From Colwellia sp. PAMC 21821 (GTDB lineage Bacteria; Pseudomonadota; Gammaproteobacteria; Enterobacterales; Alteromonadaceae), in contig NZ_CP014943.1 in the NCBI RefSeq assembly GCF_002077175.1, positions 744,001 through 808,000 on the forward strand: a stretch of DNA of 64,000 nucleotides, given 5' to 3'. Of the stretch, positions 18,724 to 29,866 are shown piece after piece. The notes beneath the pieces were generated by a model, which was not told where the DNA came from, did not search any database, and saw only the letters and a list, made by a program, of their open reading frames with translations. Each line of letters begins with the position of its first letter. Positions within the stretch are counted from its first letter, which is position 1. A program made the position numbers and the translations under genes.

Positions 18724-18745
18724 AAAGGCGACCTAAGCCGCCTTT
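18724..18745 (-). terminator. Hairpin after nqrF
   Basis: AAAGGCG / CGCCTTT stem with an 8-nt loop and A residues on the 5' side of the plus strand. It is a modest terminator or attenuator closing the nqrA-F transcript. Confidence 0.6.
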
Positions 18746-18769
18746 CATTACATGAATTTGTCAGCTTAA

Positions 18770-19996
18770 TTAGCCGCCAAAGTCATCCAACATGATGTTT
18801 TCATCTTCAACACCCAAATCTTTCAACATATGAATAACCGCGGCGTTCATCATTGGAGGACCACACATGTAGTACTCACAATCTTCTGGCGCTTCATGGT
18901 CTTTCAAGTATTGCTCGTGCAATACATTATGAATAAAACCTGTCATGCCATCCCAGTTATCTTCTGGTTGTGGATCTGATAACGCAACATGCCATTCAAA
19001 GTTGTCATTTTCAGCCGCAAGGCCGTTATAATCATCTTCGTAGAACATTTCACGCTTAGAACGTGCACCATACCAGAACGACATTTTACGTTTAGATTGC
19101 AAACGCTTAAGTTGATCAAAAATGTGTGAACGCATTGGCGCCATACCAGCACCACCACCGATAAATACCATTTCATTTTCAGTTTCTTTAGCGAAAAACT
19201 CACCAAATGGACCTGAAATAGTCACTTTATCACCCGCTTTTAAGCTGAAAATATATGACGACATTTTACCTGCTGGTAAATGCAAACGTCCTGGAGGCGG
19301 CGTAGCAATACGCACGTTAAGCATAATAATGCCTTCTTCTTCAGGATAGTTCGCCATTGAGTAGGCACGTAACGTAGGCTCATCAACTTTTGATTCAACA
19401 TCAAAAAAGCCAAAATGATTCCAATCACCTTTGTATTGGTCATCAATATCGAAGTCGCTATATTTTACATGATGCGCAGGCGCTTCAATTTGAATATAAC
19501 CACCGGCTTTAAACGGTACAGATTCGCCATTAGGAATTTGTAACTTAAGCTCTTTAATGAAAGTTGCTTGGTTATCGTTAGAGATAACTTCACATTCCCA
19601 TTGTTGAACTCCGAAGATTTCATCTTCAAGTACAATATCCATATCTTGTTTAACAGCAACTTGACAGGCTAAACGACAACCTTCTTTAGCTTCACGCTTG
19701 TTAATATGACCTGATTCAGTTGGTAGTATATCACCACCACCTGAATGTATTTCTACACGACATTGGCCACAAGTACCACCGCCACCACAAGCTGAAGGTA
19801 TAAAAATACCTTGGTCAGCAAGTGCGCCTAAAAGCTTACCACCAGCCGCAGTTGTTACTGCTTTCTCTGGGTCACCATTGATGCTAATCGTAACGTCACC
19901 TGAAGATACTAACTTAGATTTGGCAAATAAAATCACCATTACCAAGGCTAGTACTATCACGGTAAACATCGATACGCCGAGAATAATAATTTCCAT
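18770..19996 (-). CDS. nqrF: Na+-translocating NADH:quinone reductase subunit F
   Basis: NqrF is the NADH-oxidising entry subunit of Na+-NQR. The 408-residue product has an N-terminal membrane helix and a 2Fe-2S ferredoxin domain with [11 protein letters not shown] and a later C in [10 protein letters not shown] ferredoxin-reductase-like module follows, with RAYSMANYP (FAD), [14 protein letters not shown] (NADH) and a C-terminal MLDDFGG. All cofactor ligands are present. The length equals the family (407-408). It is the last gene of nqrABCDEF, followed by a hairpin. Confidence 0.98.
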   Translation of the reverse strand: MEIIILGVSMFTVIVLALVMVILFAKSKLVSSGDVTISINGDPEKAVTTAAGGKLLGALADQGIFIPSACGGGGTCGQCRVEIHSGGGDILPTESGHINKREAKEGCRLACQVAVKQDMDIVLEDEIFGVQQWECEVISNDNQATFIKELKLQIPNGESVPFKAGGYIQIEAPAHHVKYSDFDIDDQYKGDWNHFGFFDVESKVDEPTLRAYSMANYPEEEGIIMLNVRIATPPPGRLHLPAGKMSSYIFSLKAGDKVTISGPFGEFFAKETENEMVFIGGGAGMAPMRSHIFDQLKRLQSKRKMSFWYGARSKREMFYEDDYNGLAAENDNFEWHVALSDPQPEDNWDGMTGFIHNVLHEQYLKDHEAPEDCEYYMCGPPMMNAAVIHMLKDLGVEDENIMLDDFGG

Positions 19997-20077
19997 CGAC
20001 TTTTCCTTTAATCTTATTTAAGGGTTTTAGCTAAGCTCATTGTATTTAAGCAAGTGCTAGCTAAAACCGACATTAAC

Positions 20078-20701
20078 CTAAAGTGAAATACCACCGAAAG
20101 AAAGAAAGCCAAACGCCATCAATCCTGCAGTAATAAACGTAATACCTAAGCCTTTTAAGCCGTCAGGTACATCCGAGTATTTCATTTTTTCACGAATACC
20201 CGCTATCAGTACGATGGCTAACATCCAACCGATACCTGAGCCGATGCCATAAACGAAACTTTCGCCTAAGGTTAAGTTTTTCGCAACCATAAATGAAACA
20301 CCACCGAAGATTGCACAGTTAACGGTGATCAAGGGTAAGAAAATACCAAGTGCTTGATAAAGCGCAGGGAAGTATTTATCTAAAACCATCTCAAGGATTT
20401 GTACTAATGCCGCAATCACACCAATAAAGGTAATGAAAGACAAGAAGCTTAAATCAATAGAGTCTTTTGCTTCAGTTACGCCCATTAAACTATCTAACGC
20501 ACCTGGCGCTAAAATCGCTTGATAGATGATTTGGTTAACAGGTACCGCAATACCTAATACCACAACAACTGCAACACCAAGACCTATCGCTGTGCTTACT
20601 TTCTTAGACACCGCTAAGAAAGTACACATACCTAGGAAAAAGGTTAATGCCAAATTTTCAATAAATATGGTCTTAACAAATAAACTTAAATAATGTTCCA
20701 T
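20078..20701 (-). CDS. nqrE: Na+-translocating NADH:quinone reductase subunit E
   Basis: A 207-residue membrane subunit with six helices and inverted topology relative to NqrD. The conserved cysteines are in [12 protein letters not shown] and [10 protein letters not shown]. Together with those of NqrD they coordinate the intramembrane Fe. The gene starts at an ATG only 6 bp after the nqrD stop, showing tight co-transcription. Confidence 0.97.
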   Translation of the reverse strand: MEHYLSLFVKTIFIENLALTFFLGMCTFLAVSKKVSTAIGLGVAVVVVLGIAVPVNQIIYQAILAPGALDSLMGVTEAKDSIDLSFLSFITFIGVIAALVQILEMVLDKYFPALYQALGIFLPLITVNCAIFGGVSFMVAKNLTLGESFVYGIGSGIGWMLAIVLIAGIREKMKYSDVPDGLKGLGITFITAGLMAFGFLSFGGISL

Positions 20702-20707
20702 GATTGC

Positions 20708-21331
20708 TTAGTCCTTCTCTACTTGTGCTGGTTTCCACTGGCGAATTGACCAAATGATTAAACCGATAATGAAGAATGAGCTAAATGGTAAAACGAGTAA
20801 GCCATTACCTTGGTACCAACCACCGTTTTGCACTAAGGCAAAAACTTCGTAACCAAATAAAGTACCAAAACCAAATAGTTCACGGAAGAATGCAACAATG
20901 ATCAATACAGCACCGTAGCCTAAACCATTACCAATACCGTCTAAAAAGCTCACGCCTGGCTTTTCTTTCATAGCAAAAGCTTCAGCACGACCCATTACAA
21001 TACAGTTAGTAATGATTAAACCAATAAACATCGACAGTTCTTTTGATAGTTGATAAGAGAAAGCCTTTAAGACTTGGTCAACTAAAATTACCAGTGATGC
21101 AATAATCGCCATTTGCACAATAATACGCACACTTGATGGAATTTGATTACGAATAAGTGAAATAAACAAATTCGAAAAGCCCGTCACAAACATTACCGCA
21201 ATGGTCATTACCATGGCGTTTGCCATTGAACTTGTAACGGCTAGCGCAGAACAAACACCCAGTACTTGCAACGCGATAGGGTTATTATCAACAACAGGTC
21301 CAAATAAAACCTTTTTAGTATCAGTAGCCAT
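20708..21331 (-). CDS. nqrD: Na+-translocating NADH:quinone reductase subunit D
   Basis: A 207-residue membrane subunit ([20 protein letters not shown]). The cysteines in [11 protein letters not shown] and [17 protein letters not shown] are the conserved Fe-ligand positions. Its start codon overlaps the end of nqrC at base 21331 (ATGA-type coupling). Confidence 0.97.
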   Translation of the reverse strand: MATDTKKVLFGPVVDNNPIALQVLGVCSALAVTSSMANAMVMTIAVMFVTGFSNLFISLIRNQIPSSVRIIVQMAIIASLVILVDQVLKAFSYQLSKELSMFIGLIITNCIVMGRAEAFAMKEKPGVSFLDGIGNGLGYGAVLIIVAFFRELFGFGTLFGYEVFALVQNGGWYQGNGLLVLPFSSFFIIGLIIWSIRQWKPAQVEKD

Positions 21332-22107
21332 TAGTTCAACCCTCCAGCGCGATAGTTAGTAATGAATGGACCATAACCTTCTTCACCAAGCCAAAAATGT
21401 AAAGTTGTTTCAACACCGTTACTGGTTAATGTTGCGCCTGAAAGAGCATCAACGCCATGAACATCACCAGATTTAGCGCCACCTTTAACAATTTGAATAG
21501 CTATGTTGTTTTGCTCATCAAACATTTTCTTACCTGGCCATAAAGCTTTCCAGTTAGGGTTAAGTACTTCAGCACCTAAACCTGGAGTTTCTTTAAGGTC
21601 AGAATAGATTACGCTTTTAACAGTATTAAGGTCAGACTCTAAACCAACAAAACCGTACATAAGATCCCACAAGCCAGAGCCAACAATTGGCAATACAATT
21701 GTTGTTACTTTACCTTGCTCGTCTTTAACAAGATAAACCACGGCATTTTTAGCAACACGGTTTAAACTAGCAATATCATTTTCAGGTTTAAAACTCTTAG
21801 CAGGGTCACGTGCGTCAGCACGCTCTTCAAACGAGTTAACATCACCTTCAACAACTTTACCTGTTTCAAGACTGATCATTTTAGCTTCAACACGATTGTT
21901 ATAAAGTCCAACGATATCGTCGCCTGCAAGTGCTAATAAACCGGCAGTTTCAAGAATTTTAGTTTGCTTATCAAGCAACTTATTCGCCGTTTGCAATGGT
22001 TTTAAAACCACCGCAGAAGTCGATACTAAGGCAGCACAAACTAAACAAATAATAAATACAAACCCGACTGTTCTGCCGAAAGTTTCTTTCTTTTTAGTAT
22101 CAGACAT
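21331..22107 (-). CDS. nqrC: Na+-translocating NADH:quinone reductase subunit C
   Basis: 258 residues, starting at ATG 22107 ([16 protein letters not shown]), where it overlaps nqrB by 8 nt. A longer frame to 22167 would lie within nqrB and add an untypical N-terminus, so I reject it. One N-terminal membrane helix anchors a periplasmic FMN-binding domain with [12 protein letters not shown]. The threonine there is the covalent FMN site modified by Apb[10 protein letters not shown] is also conserved. Confidence 0.97.
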   Translation of the reverse strand: MSDTKKKETFGRTVGFVFIICLVCAALVSTSAVVLKPLQTANKLLDKQTKILETAGLLALAGDDIVGLYNNRVEAKMISLETGKVVEGDVNSFEERADARDPAKSFKPENDIASLNRVAKNAVVYLVKDEQGKVTTIVLPIVGSGLWDLMYGFVGLESDLNTVKSVIYSDLKETPGLGAEVLNPNWKALWPGKKMFDEQNNIAIQIVKGGAKSGDVHGVDALSGATLTSNGVETTLHFWLGEEGYGPFITNYRAGGLN

Positions 22108-23302
22108 TGCGAGCAAGCCTCCGTTTGATGTTCCCTTGAACCACAAAGTAGTCGAAAAGAGGTGCAAACAAGTTAGCGAATAAAATAGCTAACATCATAC
22201 CTTCTGGGAATGCTGGGTTAACAACACGTACCAATACCACCATGATACCCACTAAAGCACCAAACCAGTATTTACCGGTGTTAGTAAATGACGCTGATAC
22301 AGGATCTGTCGCCATAAACATCATACCAAAGGCAAAACCACCCGTAACTAGGTGCCAATACCAAGGCATAGCGAACATTGCATTAGTATCACTACCAATA
22401 GCGTTCAATAGCATTGACATAACAACCATACCGGCAAACACACCTAAAACGATACGCCATGAAGCAATACCTTTATAAAGAATGTATGCACCACCAAGTA
22501 GAATCATCGCGGTAGACACTTCACCAACAGAACCTGGAATATAACCCCAGAATGCATTCCACCAGTCAGCATTAACAGTGTATTCAATTAAACCTTGGTT
22601 CGCTGCACTAAGCGCAGTTGCACCAGAGAAACCATCAGCAGCAACCCAAACAGCATCGCCAGATATTTCACTTGGATAAGCAAAGAATAAAAACGCACGA
22701 CCTGCTAATGCAGGGTTTAAGAAGTTTTTACCTGTACCACCAAATACTTCTTTGGCAATAACAATACCAAAAGTAATACCGATAGCCGCTTGCCATAATG
22801 GGATAGTTGCAGGCAGGATTAAGGCGAAAAGTATTGAACTAACAAAGAAACCTTCGTTAACTTCATGTTTGCGTACTGAGGCAAACAACACTTCCCAAAA
22901 ACCACCCACTACAAACACAGTTGCATAGATAGGTAAGAAGAACATAGCACCGTAAAACATCATGCTGAACCAACCAGATTCAACCGACAAGCTACCGCCC
23001 AACATTTCAAACAAACCTACTTGCCACGTATCAGGTAAAGCATAACCAGCCGCTAATGCGTCAGTTGCTTGAAAACCTATGTTGTACATACCCCAGAACA
23101 TGGCAGGGAAAACCGCTAACCATACTGTGATCATGATACGTTTAAGATCAATACTGTCACGAACGTGTGTTTGACCTTTATTCACTTGGCCAGGTGTAAA
23201 TAACCCTGTAGCAACGGCTTCGTAAAGCGCATACCAAGTTTCAAGTTTACCGCCTTTTTCAAATTGCGGTTCGATATCTTCAATAAACTTTTTCAAGCCC
23301 AT
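22100..23302 (-). CDS. nqrB: Na+-translocating NADH:quinone reductase subunit B
   Basis: A 400-residue polytopic subunit with about ten helices. It carries the covalent FMN site in [12 protein letters not shown] (Thr about 235) and forms the Na+ path and riboflavin site. The N-terminal cytosolic segment [19 protein letters not shown] is typical. It starts 2 bp after nqrA ends and overlaps nqrC by 8 nt. Confidence 0.98.
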   Translation of the reverse strand: MGLKKFIEDIEPQFEKGGKLETWYALYEAVATGLFTPGQVNKGQTHVRDSIDLKRIMITVWLAVFPAMFWGMYNIGFQATDALAAGYALPDTWQVGLFEMLGGSLSVESGWFSMMFYGAMFFLPIYATVFVVGGFWEVLFASVRKHEVNEGFFVSSILFALILPATIPLWQAAIGITFGIVIAKEVFGGTGKNFLNPALAGRAFLFFAYPSEISGDAVWVAADGFSGATALSAANQGLIEYTVNADWWNAFWGYIPGSVGEVSTAMILLGGAYILYKGIASWRIVLGVFAGMVVMSMLLNAIGSDTNAMFAMPWYWHLVTGGFAFGMMFMATDPVSASFTNTGKYWFGALVGIMVVLVRVVNPAFPEGMMLAILFANLFAPLFDYFVVQGNIKRRLARNV

Positions 23303-23304
23303 GA

Positions 23305-24641
23305 CTAACCTTCCTTCTCAATTGTGGTTAGGCAATCACGAAGGATCACACCGTAATCTGTTTTGCCTGGGCAAACAAACGTACACAAGGCTAAATCTTC
23401 TTCATCAAGCTCTAAGGCACCAAGTTGTTGCGCGCCGTCAGTATCGCCGGCACATAAATCGCGCAATAACATAGTTGGCAATATATCTAATGGCATAACG
23501 CGTTCGAAGTTGCCAATTGGCACCATAGCACGTGCACTACCATTAGTCGTTGTGGTCATATTGAACAACTTCTTAGAGAAGAAGTGCCCCATGTAAGCAC
23601 GCGTTACTGAAAACTTGTTAGGTCCAGGGTACATATAGCCAACAAACTCTTTTTCTCTGCCTTCAAGGATCAGAGAAATTTGTGTGTGATAGCGACCTAA
23701 ATATCCCTTAACACCTGAAGCAACAGAACCTAATAATAACGAGCCCGAAACTACACGTAACTCACCATCAAGTTTTTCATTGGCAGTAATTTCTGCAACG
23801 CTTCCACCTAAGGTAGTACGAATTAAGCGAGGATTTTTGGCAGCAGGACCAGCTAAAGAAATAACACGACGGCTATCTAATTCACCAGTAGTAAATAACT
23901 GACCGATGGCAATAACATCTTGGTAACCAACATGCCATGCAACATTATCAGCACTAACAGGCTTCAAAAAGTGCATATGTGTACCCACTAAACCAGCAGG
24001 ATGCTTACCAGCAAATTCATTTACATTTGCAGATGAATTAACGGCAATGTCGCTACCTGGTGCTTTGCTAACAAATACTTCACCGTCAGTTAAACGAGCA
24101 AGCACAGATAAACCATTAACGAAGGCTTCACTTTGCTCGGCAATTATAACCGCAGGATCTGCAGCAAGAGGATTAGTATCCATTGCACTAACAAATACAG
24201 CAACAGGTACAGAATCTATAGCGGGAACTTTACTAAATGGTCGCGTACGCAATGCAGTCCACAAACCTGAGTTAACTAGGTTTGAAACAACGTCTTCGCG
24301 TGCGATTGAGTTAAGTTCGTTAGCAGCATAGCGAGTAAACGTTTCTTGCTCATTGCCGCCAATTTCGATGACAACAGATTGCAATACGCGCTTTTCACCA
24401 CGATTTATTTCTTTAACAACACCTGAAGCTTGAGCTGTGAATTTAACGCCAGGATTCTTTTTATCTTCAAAAAGTGCCTGACCTTTTTTAACGCTATCTC
24501 CAACCTTAACAAACATGGTTGGGCGCATACCCACAAACTCTTCACCTAATGTTGCAACAGTTTTGATGGACGGACCATCATGGATTACCTGCTGGGGGCA
24601 CCTACTACAGGAACATCCAGACCTTTTTTTATTGTAATCAT
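23305..24641 (-). CDS. nqrA: Na+-translocating NADH:quinone reductase subunit A, apparent 1-nt frameshift near the start
   Basis: NqrA is the peripheral quinone-binding subunit. From [20 protein letters not shown] to the C-terminus, the frame from 23305 matches the family. The expected N-terminus, [16 protein letters not shown], is encoded at 24641-24597 but in a different frame. That frame runs into TAA right after a C5 run (plus strand G5, 24594-24598), where six bases would keep the frame. The downstream frame opens upstream only through unrelated residues and a TTG at 24681. So either this is a homopolymer sequencing error, or nqrA is truly frameshifted. Coordinates given assume the normal start. 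Confidence 0.85.
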
Positions 24642-25048
24642 AAACACTTGCACTACTTTTGATGGGAGTAATCAAAATCAATTAATTCGCTACTTAACTG
24701 CATTTCCTTATTGCGAACATCACAACAATTAATGCGACCAACTAACATAAATGACCGATTTCAGTGTATTTCAGCAAAGTCTTAATTTATTTTAGGTAAA
24801 TTAAGGTTCACTGGCTCTAGTTAAAATTTCTGGCGCGATTCTAGCACAAAACCACATTTTGATTCTATCTTAAGCACCACAATAAATAACAATTTAGACG
24901 AAAAATCTATATTTCGTGGATTAATCGAACAAAACTCTCTTTAATAGCATAAATTTCGGACGATACAGGATAAATTCAACTTCAATTTTAGCTCTTTATC
25001 CTAGATAACAAAATTTTAATTATTCGTTACTTATATGCCTAATTGCCA
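24642..25048. other. nqr promoter region and fabV downstream region
   Basis: About 400 bp between the nqrA start and the fabV terminator. It must hold the nqr operon promoter (minus strand), but no clear -10/-35 pair or operator stood out. A 16-codon frame ([10 protein letters not shown]…) precedes nqrA. Its AGGAA is directly adjacent to the ATG, so it is probably not translated. Confidence 0.35.
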
Positions 25049-25078
25049 TAAAAAAACCGACAATTCGTCGGTTTTTTA
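25049..25078 (-). terminator. fabV terminator
   Basis: AAAAAACCGAC / GTCGGTTTTTT stem with a 5-nt loop, 40 bp after the fabV stop. Confidence 0.85.
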
Positions 25079-25114
25079 TGGCTATATTGAACTCATTCAC
25101 TAACAGCTGTTATT

Positions 25115-26305
25115 TTATAGCAAATTGTTAATGGCTAATTCAGGACTGATGTCTGCATCATAATCAACACCTGAAACGTTAAAACCGAATAATTTCAAAA
25201 ACTCTTGATGATAACCAACATAATCAGTTAACTCGTCAATCGTATCGCTATCAACGGTATTCCAAATATCAGTTACACGTTGTTGTACGCTATCTTCAAG
25301 TTCTTTATTGTTTTGACGTAAACGCCCTGCTTCATCAATAGTCGGGTTCACACCGTAGATGTTTTCTCTAAACAATCCTTGAATTTGCTCGATACAACCT
25401 TCATATGTGCCGTCAGCTTTCATCACTTTAAACATGGCTGATATGTATAATGGCATAATTGGAATCGCTGAACTTGCTTGCGTAACAACAGCATTGAGTG
25501 ACGTAACATAAGCTTCGCCTTTAATATCTGCTGTTGTTGCTTTTATCGCTGTTGACGCACGATCTAAGTCTTCTTTCGCACGGCCAATAGTCGCATGTCC
25601 GTATATCGGCCAAGTTAATTCTTTGCCAATATAGGTATAAGCTACGGTTTTAAAACCATTAGCCAATACACCCGCTTCACCGAGAGCTTTAATCCAAAGC
25701 TCCCAATCAGCGCCGCCCATTACATCAATGGTACCTTGAATTTCTTCTTCTGTTGCCGCTTCAACTGACACTGAGTCAATGATACGTTTCGAGGTGTTTA
25801 AATTCTTCGTAGTAACGCTTTTACCAATGGGTTTAAGTGCTGATGAGTAAACTTCGCCGCTATCAGGATCAGTACGTCGTGGTGACGCTAAGCTGTATAC
25901 GATCAGGTCAATTTCACCTAATTCAGCTTTAATGGTTTCAATAGCTTTAGCTTTAATTTCATGTGAAAACGCATCGCCATTGATATTTTTCGACCATAAT
26001 CCAGCTTCGTCTGCAGCCGCTTGAAAAGCAGCGGTGTTATACCAACCTGCTGATGCAGTTTTTCTGTCTGTCGGGGGTTTTTCAAAGAAAATACCTAATG
26101 TTTTAGCATCGTTACCAAAAGCAGCAGTAATTCGAGAAGCCAAACCGTAACCTGTTGATGCACCAATAACTAATACGTTTTTAGGTTTAGCATCGGCTTG
26201 AGGCTGACTTTTAACAAAAGCAATTTGCTCATTTACATGCGCTGCACAACCGGCAGGGTGAGCATTAGTACAAATAAAACCACGAATCTTTGGCTTAATA
26301 ACCAT
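25115..26305 (-). CDS. fabV: Trans-2-enoyl-ACP/CoA reductase FabV
   Basis: FabV performs the last reduction of fatty-acid elongation with NADH. It is a large SDR-like enzyme that often confers triclosan resistance. The 396-residue product begins MVIKPKIRGFICTNAHPAGC and has NADH-binding GASTGYGLASRI and YSLASPRRTDP. The active site is Tyr-x8-Lys in YIGKELTWPIYGHATIGRAK. It is single-copy and monocistronic here. The length matches the family (about 397-400). Confidence 0.97.
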   Translation of the reverse strand: MVIKPKIRGFICTNAHPAGCAAHVNEQIAFVKSQPQADAKPKNVLVIGASTGYGLASRITAAFGNDAKTLGIFFEKPPTDRKTASAGWYNTAAFQAAADEAGLWSKNINGDAFSHEIKAKAIETIKAELGEIDLIVYSLASPRRTDPDSGEVYSSALKPIGKSVTTKNLNTSKRIIDSVSVEAATEEEIQGTIDVMGGADWELWIKALGEAGVLANGFKTVAYTYIGKELTWPIYGHATIGRAKEDLDRASTAIKATTADIKGEAYVTSLNAVVTQASSAIPIMPLYISAMFKVMKADGTYEGCIEQIQGLFRENIYGVNPTIDEAGRLRQNNKELEDSVQQRVTDIWNTVDSDTIDELTDYVGYHQEFLKLFGFNVSGVDYDADISPELAINNLL

Positions 26306-26493
26306 AACTATACCTTCTTAATATCACGTTAACATCCAAGTTTTAAAGCTAGATTTCTTTGCTCAATAACTTGGGTTGTTTAGTGAAAAATTGATTTACA
26401 AAATGAAATTGCCGACTAGTTTACTCTTGCTTTGCCCTTTAAGAGGTGCGACCAGTGACAATATTCGACATTATTCATTAATATTACGAAAAA

Positions 26494-27594
26494 TTAACGG
26501 TTTTCGTAATATGCTTGCAAGGTTAATTTATTATATTCTTTCATTGATGTTAAAAACTCACTGTATGACTGCCAAACGCGAGCAAAGTCTTTATCTGCTT
26601 TTACCTGTTCTTTAATTAATAAATCAGTTTGGTGTTTAAGTGCTTGCATAACTTCAGTCGGAAATTGACGCAACTGCACATTGTGCTCTTCAATCAAAGT
26701 TTTTAAAGCCGCATTATTTCGGGCATTATATTCTGCTAATGTAGACTCATTCGCCGCGTTCGCCGCTATTTCAACAATGCGTTGTAAATCTGCGGGTAAC
26801 GTGTCAAAAGCTTTTTGATTCACTAATAACTCTAGACCAGTACCAGGTTCATGCCATACCGAAGCGTAATAATAATCGGCGGCCTGATAAAACCCAAAAG
26901 CTAAGTCATTATATGGACCGACCCACTCTGTCGCGTCAATAGCACCACTTTGTAATGAAGAAAAAATTTCGCCACCGGTTAATGTTACAGGAATCGCGCC
27001 AGCATTTTTAAGTACTTCACCCGCAAGCCCCGGAATACGCATTTTTAAACCTTGCAGATCAGCGACTGAATTAATTTCTTTTTTAAACCAACCACCAAAT
27101 TGGGCCCCAGTATTACCACCAGGCATGGGCTTAATACCAAAGGGTGCATACAGCTCTTGCCAAAGCTCCATTCCACCACCGTAATGCAGCCAAGCATTGA
27201 ATTCTGTTGCTGTCATACCAAAAGGAATAGCACTAAAAATAGGCGATGCAGGGATTTTTCCCTTCCAGTAATAAGAACCACTATGCCCCATTTCAACCGT
27301 ACCTTGAGATACCGCATCAAACACTTCAAATCCAGGGACTAATTCACCTGCACCATAAACTTTTACCGTGAGTCGACCATTACTCATGGCGTTAACGTAA
27401 TTAGCGAACTTTTCTGGTGCCATGCCTAAGCCTGGGAAATTCTTAGGCCAAGACGTTACGAGCTTCCAAGTAAATTTTTCTTGTGGCTGCACACTTTTTT
27501 CGGTGCTTGTGGTGTGGTGTTTATCACCACACGCTGCCAAGGCAAATAAAGTCATGATTATTAAAATCGACGAACGAGCAAAGTTTTTTATCAT
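26494..27594 (-). CDS. TRAP transporter substrate-binding protein (TakP/monocarboxylate type)
   Basis: A DctP-type periplasmic receptor. I start it at ATG 27594 (MIKNFARSS), which has GGAT 8 nt upstream, rather than an ATG 12 nt earlier inside dctM. A lipoprotein signal ends FALAACGD. The core contains the DctP Arg motif GLKMRIPGLAGEVL and the segment ATEWVGPYNDLAFGFYQAA. The latter resembles the 2-oxoacid/lactate-binding TakP subgroup, so pyruvate- or lactate-like substrates are plausible. It is the last gene of the dctQ-dctM-dctP operon; no terminator is evident. Confidence 0.88.
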   Translation of the reverse strand: MIKNFARSSILIIMTLFALAACGDKHHTTSTEKSVQPQEKFTWKLVTSWPKNFPGLGMAPEKFANYVNAMSNGRLTVKVYGAGELVPGFEVFDAVSQGTVEMGHSGSYYWKGKIPASPIFSAIPFGMTATEFNAWLHYGGGMELWQELYAPFGIKPMPGGNTGAQFGGWFKKEINSVADLQGLKMRIPGLAGEVLKNAGAIPVTLTGGEIFSSLQSGAIDATEWVGPYNDLAFGFYQAADYYYASVWHEPGTGLELLVNQKAFDTLPADLQRIVEIAANAANESTLAEYNARNNAALKTLIEEHNVQLRQFPTEVMQALKHQTDLLIKEQVKADKDFARVWQSYSEFLTSMKEYNKLTLQAYYENR

Positions 27595-27598
27595 AATT

Positions 27599-28981
27599 TT
27601 ATCCATATATTACGTTAGGTAACCAAGTCACTAAACTTGGCCAATAAGCTAAAGTACACAGTAATATTAACTGTATAAAAATAAAAGGTATTACGCCTTT
27701 ATAAATCGCGGCGGTGGTGACTGACTTATCTGCCACCCCCCTTAAATAAAATAGCGCAAAGCCAAATGGTGGAGTTAAAAATGACGTTTGTAGATTCACC
27801 GCGATCATAATTCCTAACCAAATGGGATCTATGCCCATCGCCATTAATACCGGTGCAACAATCGGTACCACAACAAACGTTATTTCTATAAAGTCTAAAA
27901 TAAAGCCAAGTAAAAAAATGACCAGCATAACAATTAAGGTCGCGCCGACAACACCACCGGGCATTTGCTGAAATAGCCCATGAACTAACTCTTCGCCGCC
28001 AAAACCTCTAAATACTAGTGAAAATAGACTAGCGCCAATCAAGATCAAAAACACCATGGAGGTAATTTTAACCGTAGTTTGCATCACAGCATTTAGGTTG
28101 ACTCTGCAAAGCTGCTTTTTCCACAACGCTAATAGTAATGAGCCCGTAGCACCAACACCTGCGGCTTCTGTGGGGGTGGCATAACCAAATAATATAGAAC
28201 CCAATACCGCGAACATTAGCAATAATGGTGGTAGTAAAGCTGAAATAAATAACATCACCGTTAGCGATTCCGGCGCTGCGTTTGACTCTTCTGGAGCGCG
28301 CTTTGGAATAGCATCAGGTTTAAACACCGCTACAGCGATACAATATAAAATGTAAAATATCACCAGTATCAGGCCAGGAATTACTGCACCGGCAAACAAA
28401 TCGCCAACTGATACTGTTTTAGGACTAAAAATCCCCATATTTAATTGCGCTTTTTGGTAGGCACTTGATAAAACATCACCCAGCAAAACCAAGGCAATTG
28501 ACGGTGGTATTATTTGACCCAACGTACCGGTTGCACAAATAATACCGGAAGAAAATGCCGGGCTGTAGCCTCGTTTTAGCATGGTCGGTAAAGACAATAG
28601 CCCCATAGTCACAACTGTTGCGCCTACAATGCCGGTACTCGCTGCTAATAACATCCCTACTAAAGTCACCGAGATAGCTAAACCAACATTAAAACGGCCA
28701 AACAACAAGGCCATAGCATTCAATAAGTTTTCTGCTACTTTCGAGCGTTCAAGCATAGCCCCCATAAAGACAAACAGCGGCACGGCTAATAAGGTTTGAT
28801 TATTTAATACGCCATAAAGTCGATTCGGCAAAGCATATAAAAAGGAGCTTTCAAAAACATCAAAACTTATACCAATACCAGCAAACAATAAAGCTGTACC
28901 CGCCAACGACAATGCCACTGGGTAGCCTAGTAACAATACGCCACATACAGCAATGAACATTAACAGGGCTAAATATTCCAT
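27599..28981 (-). CDS. TRAP transporter large permease (DctM)
   Basis: A 460-residue polytopic protein with about 12 helices, the Na+-driven transport subunit of a tripartite ATP-independent transporter. Family features: LFVFMGAMLERS near the N-terminus, IICATGTLGQIIPPSIALVLLG (helical hairpin 1) and LQTSFLTPPFGFALFYLRG (hairpin 2). Its start overlaps the dctQ stop by 1 nt, showing translational coupling. Confidence 0.95.
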   Translation of the reverse strand: MEYLALLMFIAVCGVLLLGYPVALSLAGTALLFAGIGISFDVFESSFLYALPNRLYGVLNNQTLLAVPLFVFMGAMLERSKVAENLLNAMALLFGRFNVGLAISVTLVGMLLAASTGIVGATVVTMGLLSLPTMLKRGYSPAFSSGIICATGTLGQIIPPSIALVLLGDVLSSAYQKAQLNMGIFSPKTVSVGDLFAGAVIPGLILVIFYILYCIAVAVFKPDAIPKRAPEESNAAPESLTVMLFISALLPPLLLMFAVLGSILFGYATPTEAAGVGATGSLLLALWKKQLCRVNLNAVMQTTVKITSMVFLILIGASLFSLVFRGFGGEELVHGLFQQMPGGVVGATLIVMLVIFLLGFILDFIEITFVVVPIVAPVLMAMGIDPIWLGIMIAVNLQTSFLTPPFGFALFYLRGVADKSVTTAAIYKGVIPFIFIQLILLCTLAYWPSLVTWLPNVIYG

Positions 28982-29526
28982 TATTTCGCCCCCGCAACAT
29001 GGTTGGTATCAGGTAAATCTTGGCATAGTATGAGTAAGTTTCGTGTTATTTCAGCTATGCCTTGCAAGGTAAGAGTTATAGCAAGTAGAAGAATGAGTGT
29101 TTTATTAAGATAAACTAAGGGTAAGCCGCCGGCCTCAGGCGAACTTTCCATTATTTGCCATGACGACATCACGTAATTAAAACTGATAAAAAAGATAAAA
29201 ACACAGACCGGCAGTAACAGCATTACGCTACCAAATAAATTCAGCAAAGCTTTTTGCTTAAGCGTGTATTTCTGATAAAAAATATCAACGCGGACATGAC
29301 CTTCATGTTTCAAGGTATAGGCAGCACCGAGCATAAAAACAAGACCATGAAAGTAAAGTACCGACTCTTGCATACCAATCCAGCCAAGATTAAAGCCATA
29401 TCTAAGTACGACAATACTAAAGGTCAGTAACACCATTAAAAGCGTTAACCAAGCAACCATTTTCCCAAGCAGCTCGGTAATAGCATCTATCGTTTGAACA
29501 AGTTTATTCGCGAATGTTAACAACAT
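28981..29526 (-). CDS. TRAP transporter small permease (DctQ)
   Basis: 181 residues from ATG 29526 (MLLTFANKLVQTIDAITE), with GGAAAA just upstream. A TTG at 29568 would add 14 residues. It has four transmembrane helices and the DctQ motif WIGMQESVLYFHGLVFMLGA, followed by DVFYQ-like HVRVDIFYQ. It partners the DctM and DctP encoded immediately downstream. Confidence 0.92.
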   Translation of the reverse strand: MLLTFANKLVQTIDAITELLGKMVAWLTLLMVLLTFSIVVLRYGFNLGWIGMQESVLYFHGLVFMLGAAYTLKHEGHVRVDIFYQKYTLKQKALLNLFGSVMLLLPVCVFIFFISFNYVMSSWQIMESSPEAGGLPLVYLNKTLILLLAITLTLQGIAEITRNLLILCQDLPDTNHVAGAK

Positions 29527-29866
29527 ATTTTTCCATTTTTTTATTATTATTTGAAAATTAATTGCCAAAAATTAAGTAATACCGCCTCATGTAAATATTC
29601 GTTTCTGTGTTTCTGTGTTATGACATGTAAAGTCACATTAATACCGTAATACCACGTTTTAAAAGTATGCAGCCATTAAATAATACATGAAGCATTATCT
29701 AGGGTAATTGGAGCGAACATATACCCGTGACATTGCCGACATGGATGTCGGTACTTAGTTTTCATCTGGCACAAAAAACTGCCGAACATCTTGTAAATAC
29801 GCACCGTTAACATTAGATTAATAGTGCAAATATAATAGCGATATTTATCAGCGAAACGTCAATAAT
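29527..29866. other. Intergenic region upstream of the TRAP operon
   Basis: 340 bp, AT-rich. It must include the TRAP operon promoter and the bolA 3' end. No ORF, repeat or strong terminator was seen; GACATTGCCGACATGGATGT near 29729 is locally GC-rich without clear meaning. Confidence 0.35.

Noticed and set aside
22108..22167. 20-residue N-terminal extension of NqrC (MHLFSTTLW…)
   Set aside because: It lies wholly inside nqrB in another frame. The ATG at 22107 with an 8-nt overlap fits the operon and the family.
24672..24722. 16-codon leader ORF ([10 protein letters not shown]…) upstream of nqrA
   Set aside because: The AGGAA directly abuts the ATG, leaving no spacing for initiation, and no attenuator follows. 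It is not supportable as a leader peptide.
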